A stretch of DNA of 64,000 nt, from the NCBI GenBank assembly GCA_002480565.1, contig DLCK01000073.1, forward strand, positions 5,219 to 69,218, read 5' to 3'. The notes beneath the pieces were generated by a model that ran no database searches, was not told the DNA's origin, and worked only from the letters and a program-made list of their open reading frames with translations. The position numbers and the translations under genes were made by a program. Of the stretch, positions 9,202-17,451 are shown in pieces (the first letter of the stretch is position 1; each line of letters begins with the position of its first letter). This stretch comes from Phycisphaerales bacterium UBA7800. Lineage in GTDB: Bacteria; Planctomycetota; Phycisphaerae; Phycisphaerales; Phycisphaeraceae.

Positions 9202-10464
9202 TTAATCCAAATCCAAAAACAGTACCGGACGCTCCGTGATCGTGCCGTACTCACGTGATCGAACAGACATCATGGCATTGAGCACGTCAAAGCTCAGCCG
9301 AAGTGAAATTTCATCATCCAACACCACGTCCGGCACGGTGATTTCAAACGGCTCGACATCACATGCTGCGGACCCCTGGTAATCCAACACACTCAAACTT
9401 TGAGCACTCAAATATGTCAGCGTCGCTTCGTCCCATGTGTTATCCACCTGATCCACATACAACGACGCAGTGGTGTTGCTTGAGTAGGGTTGAACATACA
9501 AATTGCCCGTGTCCAAGGTGTAGTCTGCAAACTGACTGTAATCAAAATGCAGATAGGTTTGGCGGTCATATTGCAGTTGATTGAGATTATGTTTTGTGGT
9601 CAGCGAAGTACTCGAACCATAGTTACTGTTTTCATAACTGCCCCCGCGGACGTAGGTGTCCTCGTCTGCATGGATGATTAACCCATTGCGCAGAATTTGG
9701 AGATTGTCATAGTAAATAGTCTCACGCTCGGTGATCCAGGGCGTGCGGTAAATACCCAGCTTCATATAAGTGCCGTTGACATCGTTGTAGGAAGTCGGGC
9801 CGGAGTAGTTGACGATTTGATCGCCATCCATCCAGACATCCAGATAACCATCACTGGTATGCGTCCATTTGACGGAGACTTCAAACGTGACCCATTGGCC
9901 TTTGGGGATGTCAAAGAAGTTCCCATCCGGGTCGGTGAAGTTGACCTTGGTGCTGTCGGAATTGTCGTTGACTTGCTTGGCGTTGTAGCAAAGCATCATG
10001 CCCAGTTGGCCGTTTTCCTGAATCCGAAATGCCAGGTTCGGGATACGCCACGTCTCACCCAGACCAAAGTCCGGCGTGGCATGCCACTGGGTGATGATCG
10101 TAAACGTGTTGCCATCGGTATTGTTCTGCGGGAATCCAACGGTTGGCAGATACATGCTAAAGCGATAAAAGTATTGCGCGCCCATCGTTGCTTTGTGCGT
10201 ATGAGCGACTTCCGCACGCTTGTAAAGTTTGTCTGGATTGTAAAGCTCAATCTTCAATGCCCGACTGCCTGAATGCACAATGCTATCCGTGGTCTGCACG
10301 AGTGTATGAGCCGTTGGTTCCTCGGCTTCAATGTTCCAGTCGTCATCATCAATCACCGTGGTCGTGTCCCACTCCTGAGATAAGTAGTAACGACTCTGAG
10401 CTTGCAGACTGCTAGACAAACCGCAAAGCAAACCTAGTATCACCACTGTGGCAGTACGAATCAT
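9202..10464 (-). CDS. Secreted polysaccharide-lyase-like protein with DNRLRE domain
   Basis: 420 residues from the ATG at 10464, chosen because GAGGG lies 6 nt upstream and a signal peptide follows directly (ATVVILGLLCGLSSSLQAQ); the longer open frame to 10608 adds a non-secretory N-terminus. Residues ~25-265 resemble the jelly-roll of heparin-lyase-I/PL20-type proteins (HSGSRALKIEL, QWHATPDFG, FRIQENGQLGM, GQWVTFEVSVKWT, DGYLDVWMDG). Residues ~270-420 begin ADEDTYVRGGSYENSNYG, the signature of the DNRLRE surface-protein domain found with secreted carbohydrate enzymes. Predicted to bind or cleave an acidic polysaccharide outside the cell. Active-site residues were not verified. Confidence 0.75.
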   Translation of the reverse strand: MIRTATVVILGLLCGLSSSLQAQSRYYLSQEWDTTTVIDDDDWNIEAEEPTAHTLVQTTDSIVHSGSRALKIELYNPDKLYKRAEVAHTHKATMGAQYFYRFSMYLPTVGFPQNNTDGNTFTIITQWHATPDFGLGETWRIPNLAFRIQENGQLGMMLCYNAKQVNDNSDSTKVNFTDPDGNFFDIPKGQWVTFEVSVKWTHTSDGYLDVWMDGDQIVNYSGPTSYNDVNGTYMKLGIYRTPWITERETIYYDNLQILRNGLIIHADEDTYVRGGSYENSNYGSSTSLTTKHNLNQLQYDRQTYLHFDYSQFADYTLDTGNLYVQPYSSNTTASLYVDQVDNTWDEATLTYLSAQSLSVLDYQGSAACDVEPFEITVPDVVLDDEISLRLSFDVLNAMMSVRSREYGTITERPVLFLDLD

Positions 10465-11101
10465 GGTTCCCTCATTTCTGAAATGGACAAAGACAAACGG
10501 GAGTACAACACGCCCGACATTTACGCGCGAACACTTTGCCCCCGGTCTTTTGGACGCATTGCAAACCCCAACACGTCTTAGCCCCGTTCCCGGATAGAAC
10601 CACACCACTCACAGCATGAGATGGTCACACGTGATGGTTGAAAATTGCGTTTTTCAGATTGAAAGATTGATGCCTTGGATCACGCCGTCGCCAGCCGACA
10701 TTGGCGCCTTTTAGGATCATAGGGTCGGTTTTGGGAGAGTCAATCAATTTTGAATAAAATTAATCGCAATATGTGTTTTGAGTTTGTTTATACAAATAAT
10801 ATGTATAAACAATTGGTGGTATACGGCCTGTAACAAGGGATTGGCCATGACGGGTAATCGCAATTAAAGCGTTTATCTTTCAAGTGTCGTGTTTGCGCGC
10901 AGTCAAGTCTGGCTGCGGCTATTGAAAAAGCAGGTTCAATAGCCGCGAGCTGACAGCTTGCGCGTTCCCCAATGCACGATACACTTGATCGATAAATGCT
11001 CACATTCAAATTGAGATGGTCGAATTGATCCGCAGACGCACTGCACGCTCACTTGGCAAACGCAACACCAAACCGCTTTGCTGTGGCCTGCGCATAAAAA
11101 A
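10465..11101. other. Long intergenic stretch, no gene seen
   Basis: Between the lyase-like gene and the C-rich foldbacks only short frames occur. 10730-10860 is strongly AT-rich and includes the palindrome-like TTGTTTATACAAATAATATG (10782-10801). A divergent promoter could sit here, but no gene supports one. Confidence 0.5.
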
Positions 11102-11179
11102 ACTGTCGGAATGGATCTCCCCCGGTTCTGTATCACACCCCCCGGTGTGTCAACGCAGAAACCAGACCCATCCGACAGT
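11102..11179. repeat. Imperfect hairpin element (foldback 1)
   Basis: Outer arms ACTGTCGGAATGG (11102-11114) and CCATCCGACAGT (11168-11179) match except for one extra base. Middle arms GGTTCTG / CAGAAACC and inner arms CACACC / GGTGTG (11134-11139 / 11144-11149) nest inside. All stems lie on one axis, giving a long bulged hairpin. It has no U-tract, so it is not a simple terminator. Confidence 0.6.
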
Positions 11180-11278
11180 CCCCCAGCCCCCGGAACCCCC
11201 GGAACCCCCGGAACTTTCCCCCCGGAAATATCCCCCGGCCCCCGGAATCCCCCGGAATGTTTCCCCCCGGAATCATTC
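11180..11278. repeat. C-rich tract with repeated CCCCCGGAA units
   Basis: About nine copies of a CCCCGGAA-like word occur in 100 bp (for example CCCCCGGAACCCCCGGAAC from 11187). The minus strand therefore carries many GGGG runs, with potential for G-quadruplexes. It separates the two foldback structures. Open frames crossing it translate into Gly/Pro-rich sequence and are not believed. Confidence 0.6.
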
Positions 11279-11280
11279 CA

Positions 11281-11369
11281 TGAAACACAGTCAGTCTGCC
11301 CCCCAAGCTCCCGACGAAGGAGTCCGGGGCACAGGCATATCCCCCCGGATGCCCGTTGACTGTGCTTCA
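11281..11369. repeat. Three-way-junction-like inverted repeat (foldback 2)
   Basis: The closing arms TGAAACACAGTCA (11281-11293) and TGACTGTGCTTCA (11357-11369) differ at one position. Two further hairpins fit inside: GCCCC...CTCC with GGAG...GGGGC (11298-11330) and GGCAT with ATGCC (11334-11338 / 11349-11353). This could be a structured RNA or the end of a foldback mobile element. Confidence 0.55.
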
Positions 11370-11496
11370 CACATTTAGGCGATCAATGAATCCCCCATTC
11401 GTGTTGCAAGACATATTAAATCCGGGGCATGACAGGCTAGGTCGCCCAGCACGAAAAAAAATCAGAAATAAAAAATAAAAGCCCAACACGACACAA

Positions 11497-12279
11497 CCTG
11501 TCAGGGGTAACCCCGCCTTCACGTACCCGAACGCGTTGATCCAATGGCTTGCATATCATCTGCAGTGTGACGATTTAAAGTTTTGCTTTGGACTTTTTCA
11601 AGAACGAATCATGTGTGTACATAATCGCTACTATGATTGGTATAAGGACAATATAGAAACGTCGAATGGTTCGTTCCTCGTATTTTCGTATATTGGATTC
11701 TTGTATTAAACGCCATGTATTCAGGTGTCAGGCTGCAACCGGTTATGAAACCTTGACAAGTTGTAATGCATGGAGAAAACCTATTTAGAATGTAGTCTGG
11801 GAGGAATTAGTAATGATTGCGAAATACAACAATAAAAGTTTGGCATATGGATTGCCCGGTATTCTTTTGCAATTTGGTGGTAAGTTCCTAAAGGAAAGCA
11901 CCAGTGATCCTGCGATGAATGTGGCATCATCAATAATCATCTTGTTGGGATTCGTACTGCTACTAATTGGTATGATTTATTACACAAAAGGCAAGGGGCG
12001 AAATCCTGCATGGTGTTTATTGGCTTTTTTATCCATCATTGGTCTAATTATTCTGGCGTGTATTAAGGACAAAACACGAAAAAGAATATGTCCACAATGC
12101 ACAGATGAAGTTTATGATATTTCTTTTGAAACATGTCCAAAGTGCGGAGAGTTCCTGCCTGCTTGAAGATGGCAGATGCAAGCCCCGGTGGAATATTACG
12201 TTTGAACCTGTACCTTGAATGTCGATAACAGATAGAAGCATTGCCAGGCACAGTTCACATGACACGTCCTGTCAGGGGT
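11497..12279. repeat. 12-bp direct repeats flanking the zinc-ribbon gene
   Basis: CCTGTCAGGGGT occurs at 11497-11508 and again at 12268-12279, each preceded by a similar AYGACAC word. The pair encloses the small membrane-protein gene and its AT-rich surroundings. This could mark an insertion, but no terminal inverted repeats or transposase are present. Confidence 0.45.
11813..12166 (+). CDS. Small membrane protein with C-terminal zinc ribbon
   Basis: 117 residues. Hydrophobic segments appear at about 12-24, 38-56 and 68-86 (SIIILLGFVLLLIGMIYY, CLLAFLSIIGLIILACI). The C-terminus carries two CxxC pairs, CPQC and CPKC, spaced as a rubredoxin-type zinc ribbon, predicted to lie in the cytoplasm. 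GGAGGA 8 nt before the ATG supports the start. No function can be assigned; such zinc-ribbon membrane proteins are often annotated only as hypothetical. Its surroundings are AT-rich and flanked by 12-bp direct repeats, suggesting it may be an isolated acquired gene. Confidence 0.7.
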   Translation: MIAKYNNKSLAYGLPGILLQFGGKFLKESTSDPAMNVASSIIILLGFVLLLIGMIYYTKGKGRNPAWCLLAFLSIIGLIILACIKDKTRKRICPQCTDEVYDISFETCPKCGEFLPA

Positions 12280-12566
12280 TTGGGAGTCCTGTGTTCTGAT
12301 TGGCGATATTTTGTGAAAATACTGGGCGATTTAGCCGAAATATAGGTGATTTAAGGTAAAAAAGGTTCCCCTTGGGAACATCTTTCTGCGATGCTTTGCA
12401 GTTGGATTGTCCATTGGGTAATGAGACATTGGACTATTGTTTTAAGGGTGCGACAAGGTGTATGTCAACAGTCGCTTTTCGTTTATGATGGATAAAGCAG
12501 TTGTCCGGTGATGAGCCGAAGTCGGGTTCATGGGCAGTTGGTGGGTTGTCATTGGAAGGACAGTTT
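12167..12566. other. Intergenic region upstream of the WYL gene
   Basis: No gene seen. A perfect small hairpin GTTCCC/GGGAAC lies at 12365-12379; on the minus strand it is followed by an A-run-encoded U-tract (12357-12363), so it could terminate leftward transcription or serve as an operator. The stretch around 12300-12360 is AT-rich and may hold the WYL promoter. Confidence 0.4.
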
Positions 12567-13550
12567 ATGGCCCGGGGCGATACCCTTTTTCGTCAGTGGA
12601 ATCTGATCAAGACGCTTTCGTCACTACGCTATGGTGCGAGTCTGGAAGAGCTATCCGGACGGCTGGAATGTAATGTCAGAACCATTCAACGCGATCTGAA
12701 AGTACTTAAGGATTTATTTCCTATTGAGTGTCAAACGCGTGATGATAAACGCAAGTACTGGTTACTTAAATTAGATATTAAAGATACCAATCCGATTCAG
12801 TTGACGATGACGGAAATGCTGTCATTGTTTTTGTCACAGCAGATTATGTTGCCATTGGCAGGGACGCAGTTTGGTGATGGATTAAGTTCGACGATATCAA
12901 AAATACGAACGTTGCTGCCCAGCAAGGCATTGAGTTATTTTGAAGACCTTGATGATACGTTTCTGATTAAGAGTTTGGCAAAGACGGACTACTCATCGCA
13001 GGATCAAATGATCCGGTCGCTTAATGATGCGATCATGCAGCAAAAGGCGGTGCGGTTGGTGTATGCTTCTGCCAGTAAAGCTGAGCAGGTGACCAGCGTC
13101 TTTTGTCCTTATGGGATGGTGTTGTTGCACGCGTCGCTTTACTGCATCGGTTCGTTGCAATGTTATGACGATGTGCGGACGCTGAAGGTTTCTCGGATTC
13201 GCAAGGTTGTGCCTTTGGAGCAGACCTTTGATAAGCCCGAGGGTTTTTCGCTTGCATCGCATATGCAGTCTGCTTTTGGTGTGTTTCAGAATGAGAAGAA
13301 GGTCACGATCAAAGCGCGATTTAGTGGTTGGGCGATGACGAATGTGATGGAGATGAATTGGCACCCGTCGCAGAAAATTGTAGAGCAGAATAAGTGTGAG
13401 GTGGTGGTGACGTTTGAGCTTGGCAGTACGATTGAGTTTAAACGCTGGCTGCTGGGGTTTGGTTGTCATGCATCGGTAATCTCGCCTAAGAGTCTGGCCA
13501 AAGAGGTGAAGCAGGAACTCCAGGCAACACTGGATATTTATGATGCTTAG
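12567..13550 (+). CDS. WYL-domain transcriptional regulator
   Basis: 327 residues from ATG 12567; GGAAGGA lies 8 nt upstream, which decides against the longer frame from 12501. Residues ~10-65 form a winged helix of the HTH_11/DeoR type (ASLEELSGRLECNVRTIQRD). Residues ~140-240 form a WYL domain (KAVRLVYASASKAE, FCPYGMVLLHASLYCIGSL), followed by the WCX extension (VTIKARFSGWAMTNVMEMNW). WYL proteins sense ligands, often nucleic acids or nucleotides, and regulate DNA damage, defence or metabolism. No target operon is adjacent on this strand. The stop codon lies inside a ten-copy tandem repeat, so repeat slippage could change the 3' end. Confidence 0.85.
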   Translation: MARGDTLFRQWNLIKTLSSLRYGASLEELSGRLECNVRTIQRDLKVLKDLFPIECQTRDDKRKYWLLKLDIKDTNPIQLTMTEMLSLFLSQQIMLPLAGTQFGDGLSSTISKIRTLLPSKALSYFEDLDDTFLIKSLAKTDYSSQDQMIRSLNDAIMQQKAVRLVYASASKAEQVTSVFCPYGMVLLHASLYCIGSLQCYDDVRTLKVSRIRKVVPLEQTFDKPEGFSLASHMQSAFGVFQNEKKVTIKARFSGWAMTNVMEMNWHPSQKIVEQNKCEVVVTFELGSTIEFKRWLLGFGCHASVISPKSLAKEVKQELQATLDIYDA

Positions 13551-13618
13551 TAGGGAGTAGGGAGTAGGGAGTAGGGAGTAGGGAGTAGGGAGTAGGGAGT
13601 AGGGAGTAGGGAGTAGGG
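13549..13618. repeat. Ten exact tandem copies of AGTAGGG
   Basis: 70 bp made of ten perfect 7-bp units begin inside the stop codon of the WYL gene. GGG runs every 7 nt on the plus strand give strong G-quadruplex potential. Exact repetition implies recent slippage or active maintenance. Confidence 0.95.
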
Positions 13619-13659
13619 TTCCGGGGGAACCGCTTGCGGTTTAGCCAAATGGTTTGGCT
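13617..13659. repeat. Three overlapping perfect hairpins after the tandem repeat
   Basis: GGTTCC/GGAACC (13617-13622 / 13626-13631), AACCGC/GCGGTT (13628-13633 / 13636-13641) and AGCCAAA/TTTGGCT (13643-13649 / 13653-13659) follow each other. The first two share bases and cannot both form. They lie between the convergent WYL and AraC genes and may act as a transcription barrier or REP-like unit. Confidence 0.7.
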
Positions 13660-14525
13660 TAGCAAGGCATCCGCCATTCTTTTGTTGCTGGTTTACTGGT
13701 AGGCGTATCGGGCGATTTGCGGAATGAGGCCGGACTCACGCCATGGTGTTGCTTGAATTGACGACTGAAAAAATAGACATCGACATAGCCGAGTTGTGAT
13801 GCGATCTGGGCAATACTCATGTTGCTGTCGAGTAGTAGAAAGTGTGCAGCCTGCATGCGCATGTCGATAGCAAATTGTTGGGGTGACCTGCCAGTGTGTT
13901 GTTTGAAGCGTCGATAGACATGTGCTCTTGAGCAATGGAGCATTTGGCAAAGGTCGTTCATATCCAAATGTTGAGCAGGATTGTCGAGGATTTTTTTACA
14001 GACACTTTCGACTTCATGATCGTAATGCGACTGTCGCTCATCTGAGCTGGTATGGGCACGTTGATCTTCGCGTTGAATCTCAAGAAGTGCAGCATGCAAC
14101 CAGACATCGGCTTGAAAGCGCAACTCTGATGGCCCACGATGGACTTCTCGAGCGCGATCCAGCAGCATCTCCAGGGGTTCAATTTCGTGCATCTGTCGAT
14201 AGACCGGCAGGTGTGGTGGTTTGTTAGGAGCGATCGGGTGCTCATGGTCATCCAGAAAATTGAAATGAACCCAATAGTGCATAAAAGGCTGCGGTGAAGT
14301 CCGTGTAAAGTCATACGCCTGCCCGCCTCGCAAAACCAGGCAAACGCCCGGTTGCAAGGTGATTTTCCCGTCAGGCGTCTGTAAATACCCATACCCATCA
14401 AGCAGATACCATAGGTCCAGATCAGGCCAATTGACCGTGTTGCGATTGGTGAGTGACCAGTCCTCGGCACAGCGTTGTTTGCCGATGTGGTTGATATGTG
14501 CAGAAATCTTGTCAGAATGTGCCAT
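13659..14525 (-). CDS. AraC-family transcriptional regulator
   Basis: 288 residues. The N-terminal half is a cupin-like sensor (LWYLLDGYGYLQTPDG, LQPGVCLVLRGGQAYDF). The C-terminal ~100 residues contain two helix-turn-helix units: CSRAHVYRRFKQHTGRSPQQ and IAQIASQLGYVDVYFFSRQF, ending in the usual HHGVSPASFRK. AraC proteins with this architecture generally activate sugar-metabolism genes in response to a carbohydrate. It is divergent from a Gfo/Idh/MocA oxidoreductase, with palindromes in the 106-bp shared region, so that gene is its likely target. The gene ends inside the hairpin cluster. Confidence 0.88.
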   Translation of the reverse strand: MAHSDKISAHINHIGKQRCAEDWSLTNRNTVNWPDLDLWYLLDGYGYLQTPDGKITLQPGVCLVLRGGQAYDFTRTSPQPFMHYWVHFNFLDDHEHPIAPNKPPHLPVYRQMHEIEPLEMLLDRAREVHRGPSELRFQADVWLHAALLEIQREDQRAHTSSDERQSHYDHEVESVCKKILDNPAQHLDMNDLCQMLHCSRAHVYRRFKQHTGRSPQQFAIDMRMQAAHFLLLDSNMSIAQIASQLGYVDVYFFSRQFKQHHGVSPASFRKSPDTPTSKPATKEWRMPC

Positions 14526-14544
14526 GTAACATTAATACAAAAAA

Positions 14545-14609
14545 GTCGATTGGTTTGTCCATCGACAAATCGCTAAAAATCGTAAAAATATCACATTCGT
14601 TCCGGAACG
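14545..14609. promoter_or_regulatory. Divergent regulatory region with two palindromes
   Basis: The 12-bp perfect palindrome CGTTCCGGAACG (14598-14609) lies 22 nt before the oxidoreductase start. A second inverted repeat, GTCGAT/ATCGAC (14545-14550 / 14561-14566), lies near the AraC start. These are candidate operators; AraC proteins usually prefer direct repeats, so the palindrome may serve another factor. Confidence 0.5.
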
Positions 14610-14631
14610 GACGTTACAGGAGACATGAATC

Positions 14632-15711
14632 ATGAGTGAAACGACTACCCCAATTAAAATCGGTATATCCGGTTTAGGCCGCAGCGGCCATGGAATTCAT
14701 ATCAAGGGCCTCAAAGACCTCACCGATCTTTTCCAGATCGTTGCTGTGTTTGATCCGATTAAAGAACGCACCGAAGATGTTAAGGAAGACCTTGGCTGTC
14801 GCGTTGTTGATTCTTTCGAAGAGTTGATCGCTGATGACGAAGTTGAACTGGTCATCGTGGCCAGCATGAATCCGCATCACGCAGCACAGGCGACTGCCGC
14901 ACTCAAAGCTGGCAAGCATGTGCTTTGCGAAAAACCGTTTGGCCTGACCGTTGCAGATGTTGATGGTATGCTCGCCGCCTCCAAGGAGTCGGGCAAGGTG
15001 CTTCAACCTTTCCAGCAGCGTCGCCAGGAAGTCGACTTCCAGAAGGTCAAAGAAATCTGTGAGTCGGGCATTTTGGGTGAGATTCAATTCGTCCGTATCT
15101 GCTGGCACGGCTTTGGGCGTCGCTGGGATTGGCAAACCGATCACAAAACCTCCGGTGGTGCACTGAACAACAACGGCCCGCATCCCATTGATCATGCCAT
15201 GATTCTCTTTGGTGATGAAAATCCTGATGTCTGGTGTGAAATGCGTCGCGTGCTTTGCTCTGGCGATGCTGAAGATTACCTCAAGGTCATCCTTACCGGC
15301 AAGGGCCGTCCGACCGTTGAAGTCGAACTGCACTCCAATGTCGCTTATGGTCAAGACCGTTGGTTGGTCTGTGGTGATAAAGGCGGCCTCAGAGGCACAA
15401 CCGACAAGCTTGAATGGAAGCACGTGGACTATAGCAAGATGCCCGAACGTCCCTTGCAGCTTGAACCGCTCGAAGGTCGCAAATACTGCAGCGAAAAAAT
15501 CGAATGGGTTGAAGAAAGCTGGGAAGCCGAAGGCGGCGGCGACGGTGGTGCCGGTGCCGCGCCAGCCACACAATATGTGCATTCGCTCTACCGCAACTTG
15601 TTCGATGTAATCCGCAATGGTGCCCAGCAGAAGATCACTCCCGAGAGTGTCCGCAGCCGCATTGGTGTGCTTGAAAAGTGCCGCGAATCTGCCGCCAAGC
15701 TTAATAGCTGA
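14632..15711 (+). CDS. Gfo/Idh/MocA-family oxidoreductase
   Basis: 359 residues. The N-terminal Rossmann fold opens with KIGISGLGRSGHG, and the family motif LCEKPFG, with the catalytic Lys, is near residue 100. The C-terminal domain has GGALNNNGPHPIDHAMILFG, where the His after the Gly/Asn stretch is the usual proton-transfer residue. These enzymes oxidise or epimerise sugars, inositols or amino sugars with NAD(P). A Gly/Ala-rich insert (EAEGGGDGGAGAAPATQ, about residues 300-316) is unusual and probably a surface loop. AGGAG 9 nt upstream supports the start. Regulation by the divergent AraC protein is likely. Confidence 0.88.
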   Translation: MSETTTPIKIGISGLGRSGHGIHIKGLKDLTDLFQIVAVFDPIKERTEDVKEDLGCRVVDSFEELIADDEVELVIVASMNPHHAAQATAALKAGKHVLCEKPFGLTVADVDGMLAASKESGKVLQPFQQRRQEVDFQKVKEICESGILGEIQFVRICWHGFGRRWDWQTDHKTSGGALNNNGPHPIDHAMILFGDENPDVWCEMRRVLCSGDAEDYLKVILTGKGRPTVEVELHSNVAYGQDRWLVCGDKGGLRGTTDKLEWKHVDYSKMPERPLQLEPLEGRKYCSEKIEWVEESWEAEGGGDGGAGAAPATQYVHSLYRNLFDVIRNGAQQKITPESVRSRIGVLEKCRESAAKLNS

Positions 15712-15861
15712 GTTGGCTCAGGAAGCTTAAGTTCTGAAGAAGATCAAAGGACTTGCAGCATTTTCTAAGTTGGTTACAATGTTCTGCCTGATTGACGTGT
15801 GAGCTGGTCGCCTTTGTCCAAGCTACCTCACGGGCAGTCAGGAGAATTGAAATGGTTTTTC

Positions 15862-15935
15862 GGGCCGTTGGCGCAGTTGGCTAGCGCGCGTCGTTGACAT
15901 CGACGAGGTCACAAGTTCAAGTCTTGTACGGCCCA
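15862..15935 (+). tRNA. tRNA-Val (anticodon GAC)
   Basis: 74 nt fold into a full cloverleaf. The acceptor arms GGGCCGT / ACGGCCC pair perfectly, the D arm is GCGC/GCGC, the anticodon stem CGTCG/CGACG closes on loop TTGACAT (anticodon GAC at 15896-15898), and the T arm ACAAG/CTTGT closes on TTCAAGT. The discriminator is A and CCA is not encoded. The 3' part is the insertion site of the island that follows, and the integrase gene overlaps it on the opposite strand. Confidence 0.95.
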
Positions 15936-17201
15936 TTCAGTAGAATTGACAGTATTGGTCAGTTCTTGCCAACCTTGATCAAACCCCTGTTTTTCAGGGG
16001 TTTTTTCATGCGCCCCTAGTTCCCTTGTCATATCCAGACCATGCCCGTCAGACGGTGACTGCTGCGCTTTTTGCTGTGCCTTTTTTTCACCAATTGCCCG
16101 GCGAAAATCAGCATCTAAATCAATGCTCATTGCATAGTGTTTTGCAGCCACAGCCGGCGAATTGCCAATCCATCGGCAGACGGTCGTTAGGTCATAATCC
16201 CGCATTAATTCTGACTCACGGCTTGCCCGTAGGTTCTGCCAAAGTCTTGGCCAAGGTTCATAGCCGGCCCGTTTGATGATTCGCTTGAATTGTGTCCCAA
16301 GATTCTGCGTTTTGTCCCGATAGCGGGTAATGACGTGCTCAACCCCCGGCTCGGCAGCGTCAAACGCATCCATCAGCAGGTCCCGCAGTTCTGGGAATAA
16401 TGGCACGATTCGGACAGCATGGCCGTCGTGGTGTTCCGTCTTGATGGACCGGACCCGCAACGTATCGGCATTCCAATCCACATCGGCCCATGTCAGCGAC
16501 AAATGCTCAGAAGGGCAGCGTAACCCGCCCCAGCGACTTAATCCGATCAACAGTCGCCATTCAACATCAGGGCATGAGTCGATAATTGAACGGATCATGT
16601 CAGCAGACACAAAGTGCTTTCGGCTTTCGTTCAGTTGTGAGCCGGTATGCACGCCTTCAAACGGGTTGACGTTTGTAAGCTTCCATCGGATCGCTTTACG
16701 CCAAAAGGTCCGAGCAGCCACCACACGCCGCGCCACAGTCGCAATCGACAATCCTTGGTTATCCACCAGCCAAGCCCGCCATGCGTCTGCATCGGCCTCT
16801 GTGATATCAGCCAGCAATCGACCGGCAGTGAAGTAATCCAGCAGATTGCGTTTGGTATGCCCGTAGAATGTCAGTGTTGCCGGCTTGCCGTGTATCGTTT
16901 TCATATACCGGCCTAGAAAGTCGCCCAGCGTTGTTTGCGTCACGCCGATCCCATCAGCAAGCCCAACGGCTCGTAGCCTTGAGAGAAGCTTTTCATCCAA
17001 TGATGCAAGCCACTGGGAAACGTCCGCATCGTGTGGCCGGCTTTGCATCTTGTCAGCAATGATCGCTTCAACCTTTGCCAGTATGGATCGGGCAGCCTTG
17101 GCATTGATTCGCCCAAGTCGGACGTTTCGCCGCTTGCCGTTTGGCGTTAGTGAGAATTCAATCCGCCGTAATCTCTCATTGTAAGTCACCAGTGAAGCCA
17201 T
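15909..17201 (-). CDS. int: Tyrosine integrase, C-terminus truncated by integration
   Basis: 430 residues. An N-terminal SAM-like core-binding domain (LGDFLGRYMKTIHGKPATL) precedes the catalytic domain. The first Arg is in GGLRCPSEHLSL, LWQNLRASRESEL carries the second Arg box, and KHYAMS holds the Tyr nucleophile. The last residues AVQDLNL and the stop are read from the antisense strand of tRNA-Val. The two final codons (Leu, stop; 15909-15914) come from chromosome-side sequence. In an excised circle the frame would instead continue for 58 more codons found at 25597-25770. It probably catalyses integration and excision, and is downstream of the HTH gene with a 5-nt gap. N-L-R replaces the more usual H-x-x-R, as in related planctomycete integrases. 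Confidence 0.92.
   Translation of the reverse strand: MASLVTYNERLRRIEFSLTPNGKRRNVRLGRINAKAARSILAKVEAIIADKMQSRPHDADVSQWLASLDEKLLSRLRAVGLADGIGVTQTTLGDFLGRYMKTIHGKPATLTFYGHTKRNLLDYFTAGRLLADITEADADAWRAWLVDNQGLSIATVARRVVAARTFWRKAIRWKLTNVNPFEGVHTGSQLNESRKHFVSADMIRSIIDSCPDVEWRLLIGLSRWGGLRCPSEHLSLTWADVDWNADTLRVRSIKTEHHDGHAVRIVPLFPELRDLLMDAFDAAEPGVEHVITRYRDKTQNLGTQFKRIIKRAGYEPWPRLWQNLRASRESELMRDYDLTTVCRWIGNSPAVAAKHYAMSIDLDADFRRAIGEKKAQQKAQQSPSDGHGLDMTRELGAHEKTPEKQGFDQGWQELTNTVNSTEWAVQDLNL
15915..15936. other. attL: left attachment core
   Basis: The core GTTCAAGTCTTGTACG (15915-15930) is shared exactly with the right end; the left copy continues GCCCAT and completes the tRNA. On the minus strand the core encodes the integrase residues V-Q-D-L-N. 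Confidence 0.88.
15983..16006 (+). terminator. Island-borne terminator positioned for tRNA-Val
   Basis: The perfect stem ACCCCTG/CAGGGGT (15983-15989 / 15995-16001) with a 5-nt loop is followed by TTTTTT. It lies 47 nt past the tRNA 3' end and inside the integrase coding region on the other strand. It appears to replace the original tRNA terminator, now at 25797-25833. Confidence 0.75.
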
Positions 17202-17206
17202 TTTGT

Positions 17207-17440
17207 TTATCCCTTTTGCCGGCGTTTGATTCGCCGGCTTTCAATTCCAAAGTATTCAGCGAGTCGTTCAGCTATGTCGAGTCTTAGCGTTCGCTGGCCG
17301 GACTTGAAGCGCGACAATTGAGCAACATCAAGTCCGGTTTCCCTAGCGACAGCGCGCAGGGATTCAGCGTCCGCCAACGACTCTTGAAGTAATTGTGTTA
17401 ATGATTTGGGATTTGACATGATGCCAATTGTCAACAACAT
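17207..17440 (-). CDS. Small helix-turn-helix DNA-binding protein
   Basis: 77 residues from ATG 17440; other possible starts are TTG 17455 and ATG 17419, and no clear ribosome site decides. ESLRAVARETGLDVAQLSRF is an XRE/Cro-type helix-turn-helix, followed by KSGQRTLRLDIAERLAEYFG, the usual third and fourth helices. It is probably a repressor or control protein of the island. The gene lies between the primase-polymerase (overlapping or a few nt away) and the integrase (5 nt), so all three are likely one operon. Confidence 0.75.
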   Translation of the reverse strand: MLLTIGIMSNPKSLTQLLQESLADAESLRAVARETGLDVAQLSRFKSGQRTLRLDIAERLAEYFGIESRRIKRRQKG

Positions 17441-17451
17441 GCTATTCGATG

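Noticed and set aside
10936..11370. 144-residue open frame (minus) with Gly/Pro-rich, collagen-like sequence
   Set aside because: It is the translation of the CCCCCGGAA repeat tract and of two hairpins; a frame on the other strand is equally open. No ribosome site.
13549..13618. Possible CRISPR-like array
   Set aside because: The units are 7 bp, contiguous and without spacers. It is a simple tandem repeat, and no cas genes are present.
14674..15582. 302-residue open frame (minus) opposite the Gfo/Idh/MocA gene
   Set aside because: A shadow of the strong plus-strand gene, with no recognisable motifs of its own.
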